Of a stretch of DNA of 16,956 nucleotides, positions 13,257-16,956 are shown piece by piece; within the stretch, counting starts at the first letter, position 1, and each line of letters opens with the position of its first letter. Where the stretch lies: NCBI GenBank assembly GCA_964344775.1, contig CAYFOO010000029.1:1-16956 (forward strand), written 5' to 3'. This stretch comes from CAYFMH01 sp964344775 (GTDB lineage: Bacteria; Patescibacteriota; Gracilibacteria; UBA4473). The translations under genes were made by a program, and so were the position numbers. A model generated the notes under the pieces. It did not search any database. It was not told the DNA's origin and worked only from the letters and a program-made list of their open reading frames with translations.

Positions 13257-14537
13257 ATGAAACTCCTCATAAAAAATGGCCACGTGATCGATCCAGCGAA
13301 TAAACTCGATGGAGTGGCGGATGTTTTGGTCGAAAACGGGAAAATCAAAAAAGTGAGCAAAAATATTTCAGAAAGTGCAGACGAGGTAATTGATGCCAAA
13401 AATCTAATCGTCACCCCCGGACTGGTGGATCTCCAAGTGCATCTTCGTGAGCCGGGACGAGAAGGAAAAGAAACGCTCGAAACTGGATCGAAGGCGGCAT
13501 TGGCGGGAGGGATTACTTCTCTGGTGACGATGCCAAACACGTTGCCCGTGACGGGGAGCAAATTGGAGATCGAATACATTCTCAACCGATCAAAAGAACT
13601 TGATTTGATAAATATTTTCCCTGCAGGAGCGATTACAAAAGATTCCGAAGGAACCGGTTTGGCAAAAATTGCAGAAATGAAACAATCCGGAGCGGTGGCG
13701 ATCACCGATGATGGATGTGATGTGCAGGACGAAGGATTATTACTTCGGGCGATGAAATATGCTCACACCAATGATGTCCTGGTGATGAGCCACTGTGAGA
13801 CCGACAGTTTGACCGAGGGCGGGGTGATGCATGAGGGATGGGTTTCTACGCAACTTGGTCTGCCCGGGATTCCGGAAGTTTCTGAAGATTTAGCGGTTTG
13901 GAAAAACATCCTTTTAACCGAAAAATCAGGATGTCGGCTTCACCTACTTCATAATTCCACTGCGGGATCTCTTGAAGGGATCCGATACGCCAAAAAGAAA
14001 AAGTTAAAAAATATTACTGCCGAAGTTTCCGTACAGCACTTTTCCGTCACGGATGAAGAATGCCTGGGATACAACACCAATGCCAAGATGTATCCGCCGC
14101 TTCGTTCGAAAGATCACGTGGAAGCTATTGTCAAAGGAATAAAAGAAGGACTGATCGATGCCTTCACCACTGATCACGCACCGCACGGAGAGATAGACAA
14201 AAGCGGGGCTTTTCAGGACGCGGCGTTTGGTTCGACGGGACTTGAGACGAGCTTTGCGGTGATGAATACCTACTTAGTCGAAAAAAAGCACATTTCTCTT
14301 ACTCGAGGAATTGAGTTGATGACGAGTGGGCCGGCTGACATCATTCGGGTGGACAAGGGAACACTTTCCATCGGAGCGGATGCAGACATTGCGATCTTTG
14401 ACCCAAAAAAAGAATGGACGGTGGATCCGGCCAAGAGTTACTCCAAAGGGAAAAACTGTGTGTTTAATGGAAAGAAATTGAAGGGAAAAGCGGTATGTAC
14501 GATTGTGGGAGGGGAGGTGAAATATAGGGAAAAGTAA
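13257..14537 (+). CDS. pyrC: Dihydroorotase (type I)
   Basis: Dihydroorotase closes carbamoyl aspartate to dihydroorotate, the third pyrimidine step. The 426-residue protein has the amidohydrolase fold with a small N-terminal beta-sandwich part. Compared with Bacillus-type enzymes the metal ligands align as Gln60, His62, Asp151, His179, His232 and Asp306. Other signatures are LREPGREGKET, SLVTMPNT, AITDDGCD, MSHCETD and TTDHAPHG. The first His of the usual HxH pair is Gln (codon CAA at 13434), giving QVHLREPG; the other five ligands are kept. I recall a QVHFREPG subgroup among annotated dihydroorotases (for example in Bacteroidetes), so activity may be normal. An inactive structural partner of PyrB, as in pseudomonads, is the alternative. 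It is translated 3 bp after pyrB without its own Shine-Dalgarno. Confidence 0.94.
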   Translation: MKLLIKNGHVIDPANKLDGVADVLVENGKIKKVSKNISESADEVIDAKNLIVTPGLVDLQVHLREPGREGKETLETGSKAALAGGITSLVTMPNTLPVTGSKLEIEYILNRSKELDLINIFPAGAITKDSEGTGLAKIAEMKQSGAVAITDDGCDVQDEGLLLRAMKYAHTNDVLVMSHCETDSLTEGGVMHEGWVSTQLGLPGIPEVSEDLAVWKNILLTEKSGCRLHLLHNSTAGSLEGIRYAKKKKLKNITAEVSVQHFSVTDEECLGYNTNAKMYPPLRSKDHVEAIVKGIKEGLIDAFTTDHAPHGEIDKSGAFQDAAFGSTGLETSFAVMNTYLVEKKHISLTRGIELMTSGPADIIRVDKGTLSIGADADIAIFDPKKEWTVDPAKSYSKGKNCVFNGKKLKGKAVCTIVGGEVKYREK

Positions 14538-14581
14538 AAAGTCTCAAGTGAAAAGCTCCTCCCTTTATCATTTACCTCTTG

Positions 14582-14647
14582 GTCATCCTAGCTCCCGTCC
14601 TCCTTCTCCCGACGAGTCGGGGTGCGGAGGACAGGCTCCGGAATGAC
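14582..14647. repeat. Palindromic repeat, GTCAT...ATGAC ends
   Basis: The ends GTCAT and ATGAC are inverted copies. Inside, CCGTCCTCC pairs imperfectly with GGAGGACAGG, and the core CCCGAC-GA-GTCGGG is a tight hairpin. It lies 44 bp after pyrC and may act as a transcript end or RNA stabiliser. It belongs to the same style of element as 3867-3936. Confidence 0.6.
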
Positions 14648-14657
14648 TAATATTTCG

Positions 14658-14680
14658 CTTTCTTTCTTTCTTTCTTTCTT
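14658..14680. repeat. CTTT simple-sequence repeat
   Basis: Five consecutive CTTT units plus CTT. It sits 12 bp upstream of the -35 box of the surface-protein promoter. Tetranucleotide tracts are prone to slippage, so copy number may differ between strains. Confidence 0.8.
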
Positions 14681-14691
14681 GAAAAAAACTT

Positions 14692-14721
14692 TTGACTTCA
14701 GGATCGGAATCAGGGGATAAT
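14692..14721 (+). promoter_or_regulatory. Promoter for the surface-protein gene
   Basis: TTGACT (14692-14697), an 18 bp spacer and GATAAT (14716-14721). Each box differs from consensus at one base. Transcription would start near 14728, giving a leader of about 120 nt that contains the inverted repeat at 14743-14817. Confidence 0.6.
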
Positions 14722-14742
14722 GAGAGCAATGAGTAATTAAAT

Positions 14743-14817
14743 AATGAGTAATGAATAATAAAATTGTGAGGCGAAGCCTCTCCAGAATTAGTTATTAATC
14801 ATTCGTCATTACTCATT
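14743..14817. repeat. AT-rich inverted repeat with a GC hairpin core
   Basis: AATGAGTAATGA at the left end matches the reverse complement of the right end (TCATTACTCATT). The arms continue with ATAATAA and TTATTAAT. The core GAGGC-GAA-GCCTC (14768-14780) is a tight hairpin. The left-arm word AATGAGTAAT also occurs once more just upstream at 14728. In RNA it would fold over most of the leader of the surface-protein gene. It looks like a small non-autonomous repeat. Confidence 0.65.
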
Positions 14818-14848
14818 AAAAAAATTTATTTCTTTAATTCATCCAAAA

Positions 14849-16570
14849 ATGAAAAAACAACTACTGGCTCTCGTACTCGGTACTGCTATCATCAGTACCA
14901 CTACTCTCGCACTCACTTGGCCGGCTACCCCGGCTGGAGAGGTAGATGGGGGGAAGATTGGATCAGCTATTTCGGTAGATAGTGGGAACGTTGGGATTAA
15001 TACCTCATCCACTAATGCAAAATCGACGCAAGGTCTTACTGTTGATCAAGGTGATAACGATGATGAAATTTTAGCATTAAAATCTAGTGATGTAGCACAT
15101 GGAATGACAGATCAAAGTGAAACCGATACATTTGGTCTTATTCGAAAGGTTAGTGGAAATTTTGGTGGGATTTTTATGCAGGGATTTTCTGAAAGCAATC
15201 AGAATGGTATCCGCTTGCAAGGAGTTTCTACAACTGCCACGGCAGCTACTTCAAGTAGTATTGGAACTGTAAGTATCGATGCAGCGAAAAAAAACGGAAC
15301 GGGTACTCAGGTGCTTGCTCCTTCTGAAACAATGGTAGCATTTCAAAATCACGGTGCAACAAAAGCCACTATTAGTGGGAATGGAACCTATCGGTCGCTT
15401 GGGGGAGCTGAGTTTGGTGGAAGCGTCGGGATCGGAACGACGAGTCCAGATGGTTCTTTACATGTTCACACGGCAAGTGCAGGAATCGCTACCGCGGTGG
15501 CATGAGCGGATGACCTGACGATTGAGAACAATGCTGATGCCGGGTTATCAATTTTATCTCCAGCAGATACCACGGAAGGATATATTGCTTTCGGTGATGC
15601 CGATGATGGAGATGCTGGATGGATTAGGTACGCACACAATGACGACAGTTTGAATTTTAAAGTAAATGGAGCCGATGCCATTACCATCGATAGCAGCCAG
15701 AACGTCGGGATCGGGACGACGAGTCCTTTGAGTAAGTTAGTTGTTTCAGATAATGTCTCTGAGGGAGATGTAGGGCTTGTGATTCTAAATGAATCTGCAG
15801 CAGGGACCACAGGAGAGACTTCAACATTGCGTTTCCAACACAGGAGTTCAGCTAGAGCTGGTGGGAAAATTTCATCTTTGAGAGTTGGTGATTATAGTGG
15901 AACAAGTGCGAATGATAGTGATATGGTTTTTTATACAACAGAAAATGGTGTGGACACAGAGCGTGTGAGAATTTTGTCTAATGGAAATGTTGGGATCGGA
16001 AAAACTGATCCATCTACTGCTCTAGAGGTAGATGGAACCGTCACAGCGACCGCGTTTGCTGGAGATGGATCTGGGTTGACGGGGCTCAGTACTGGAGGAC
16101 TTAAACTTTATGAAGATGATGGAACAACTGAACTAGGAGATTTTTCAGGATTTGCTAGTACAAACTTTTGGAGAGATGGATGTACTGATGGGAGTTATCG
16201 TACAGCAGGAGGAGAGTTTAAGCTTGTGACGGCTTATGATTGTGGAGGTCCAGCTGATAAATATATACATGTATATTTTACTGGCTCTAGCTGTAGTGGA
16301 ACTCCTTATATAGAAACAACAAATTATCGTTGCCTTTTTGGAGCTTGTTATAATGACTATTATAATAGTGGAAATATGTTTAGTGGAGACACAAACGAAT
16401 CTAATTACATGGTAGGAGGTATTGCTAGTTACAGGAATTATAGCAGTGGAAATTGTAATACTGGTTCTTGGACAACTACTGAATTTACCCCTCTTGTTGC
16501 AGCTCAAGCTAGAGATTGTGATGGGACGACAAGCAAGGCCGCGACTGATGTGACCTGTGTGATTCAGTAA
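14849..16570 (+). CDS. Secreted tail-fibre-like surface protein, interrupted by one in-frame TGA
   Basis: The frame runs 573 codons, with one TGA as codon 219 (15503-15505). Both sides are clearly the same protein, so it is either one protein read through the stop or a gene with a nonsense change. Residues 1-21 are a signal peptide, with likely cleavage after TTLA. The body carries phage-tail-fibre or trimeric-adhesin-type repeats: NVGINTSS, SVGIGTTSPDGSLHV, NVGIGTTSPLSKLVV and NVGIGKTDPSTALEVDG. Between them lie domains such as ADDLTIENNADAGLSIL, directly after the TGA, and TATAFAGDGSGLTGL. The last 150 residues are rich in Tyr, Ser, Asn and Gly with eight cysteines, likely a disulfide-bonded tip domain for binding. 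If TGA stops translation, a 218-residue stub without the tip is made. A strong terminator follows. Confidence 0.85.
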
Positions 16571-16587
16571 TAGGAACAAAGAAAAAC

Positions 16588-16621
16588 AAAAAAGACCTCG
16601 AGCAATCGAGGTCTTTTTTTT
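16588..16621 (+). terminator. Rho-independent terminator of the surface-protein gene
   Basis: A perfect 8 bp stem GACCTCGA/TCGAGGTC with a GCAA tetraloop (16594-16613) is followed by eight T residues and preceded by an A-run that can extend the stem. It lies 23 bp after the stop. The symmetric A and T tracts mean it could also work on the minus strand. Confidence 0.95.
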
Positions 16622-16636
16622 AAACCGTGCAGCCAC

Positions 16637-16897
16637 GCAGGCTCCATAGTTCCCTCCCGAGTACCTAGGCAGGCTCCATAGTGTCGATTAGACCTGTGGA
16701 GCCATTTTGCATTTTAGCTCCACAATCCTTCATTGTTTTTTTTCTGAGTTTTTCGGAATTATGGAGCTTGCGGCGTTCTACTGCTGCTGTGGATGCTTTT
16801 AGAATCAAAGCAAGGTCTGGTAATTTAGAATCCGGAACGGTTCGTGTTTATGGTGTATCTGGTTTGTAGTAGGTTTTCAAATTTACGCAGGCTCCAT
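16637..16897. repeat. Three copies of a GCAGGCTCCAT word
   Basis: GCAGGCTCCATAGT occurs at 16637-16650 and again at 16669-16682, exactly 32 bp apart. ACGCAGGCTCCAT at 16635-16647 recurs at 16885-16897. The copies bracket the tail-protein-like fragment. Two TGTACG words lie next to the last copy. Confidence 0.6.
16681..16869 (+). pseudogene. Possible remnant of a phage-tail-like protein C-terminus
   Basis: This 62-codon frame opens only at a GTG. Its second half, RSTAAVDAFRIKARSGNLESG followed by TVRVYGVSGL, resembles the C-terminal strands of phage tail or receptor-binding proteins, which often end in a sequence like 'sGtvrLYGi'. The first half does not look like a protein start: there is no Shine-Dalgarno or signal peptide, and it is hydrophobic at random. 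A decayed or displaced C-terminal cassette related in style to the neighbouring surface protein is the likeliest reading. A chance frame is possible. Confidence 0.4.
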
Positions 16898-16956
16898 GTT
16901 GTACGCACGAGTGTACGAAACCCATGTTTAATCAAGTTATGGAGGAGGTTTAGTAA

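Larger units (their letters stand above)
14538..14848. other. Gap of 311 bp with repeats and a promoter
   Basis: No coding sequence is seen. The gap holds a palindromic repeat (14582-14647), a CTTT microsatellite, a promoter (14692-14721) and a large AT-rich inverted repeat (14743-14817) that would lie in the leader of the surface-protein mRNA. Confidence 0.65.
16622..16956. other. Window-end region of 335 bp with direct repeats and a tail-protein remnant
   Basis: After the terminator there is no full-length gene. The region holds a CAGGCTCCAT word repeated at both ends, a short reading frame resembling a tail-protein C-terminus, and a GGAGGAGGT run at 16941-16949. That run resembles a Shine-Dalgarno for a gene starting beyond the window. 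Confidence 0.55.

Noticed and set aside
15503..15505. Genome-wide UGA recoding (genetic code 25, UGA read as Gly)
   Set aside because: All other conserved genes (serS, carB, pyrB, pyrC, four ATPase genes, and the 770-residue gene) are free of in-frame TGA, whereas recoded genomes use it often. The RFK fusion gene ends in TGA exactly where its family ends, and reading on would run into atpF on the other strand.
16145..16636. Minus-strand 163-residue frame opposite the surface-protein tip
   Set aside because: It is a shadow of the Thr/Ser/Gly-rich coding strand, spans the terminator, and has no promoter or family signal.
16571..16956. Diversity-generating retroelement behind the surface-protein gene
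   Set aside because: No template repeat similar to the 3' end of the gene is visible, and no reverse transcriptase lies in the window. It cannot be excluded beyond the window end.
1..16956. CRISPR array, insertion sequence or prophage
   Set aside because: No regularly spaced repeats with unique spacers, no transposase or integrase, and no phage structural genes were seen. The tail-fibre-like protein has its own signal peptide and terminator, so it reads as a cell-surface protein.

Overview
This 17 kb window reads as ordinary chromosome from a streamlined, AT-leaning bacterium with dense gene packing. Three things suggest a member of the Candidate Phyla Radiation (Patescibacteria), tentatively near Peregrinibacteria or Gracilibacteria: a secreted protein built from phage-tail-fibre repeats (VGIGTTSP), a bacterial V-type ATPase cluster, and intergenic gaps full of short palindromic and AT-rich repeats. 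This placement is inference and needs a marker-gene tree. The standard code fits: most genes end in TAA, two in TAG, and one well-bounded gene ends in TGA.

Layout. 57-1188: promoter and a membrane-anchored acidic coiled-coil protein. 1241-1317: a tRNA-Val(GAC) with encoded CCA. 1499-3720: serS on the plus strand between two unrecognised minus-strand genes. 3721-4150: a gap with tandem repeats, a GTCATTCC-type palindrome and a possible folded element. 4151-5725: a stand-alone C-terminal half of carbamoyl-phosphate synthetase large subunit. 5802-8114 (minus): a large membrane-anchored protein with FecR-like features. 8278-10984: V-type ATPase subunits K, E, C and F, with no I, A, B or D gene in the window. 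11018-11887 (minus): an apparent fusion of riboflavin kinase to 5-formyltetrahydrofolate cyclo-ligase. 12261-14537: pyrB and pyrC, separated by 3 bp. 14849-16570: a secreted tail-fibre-like surface protein with one in-frame TGA, followed by a strong terminator. 16622-16956: a short tail-protein-like fragment among copies of a CAGGCTCCAT word.

How the genes connect. carB C-half, pyrB and pyrC would make carbamoyl phosphate, carbamoyl aspartate and dihydroorotate, the first part of de novo pyrimidine synthesis. No carA, carB N-half, pyrD, pyrE or pyrF is present here. The ATPase ring subunit keeps the residue set of Na+-binding K rings. The fusion protein would join FMN synthesis to folate salvage.

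The observations most worth following are the RFK-FTHF cyclo-ligase fusion, the lone CarB half, the in-frame TGA in an otherwise open surface-protein frame, and a recurring arrangement in which the -10 box lies 7-8 nt from the start codon with no Shine-Dalgarno sequence. That arrangement suggests leaderless mRNAs.
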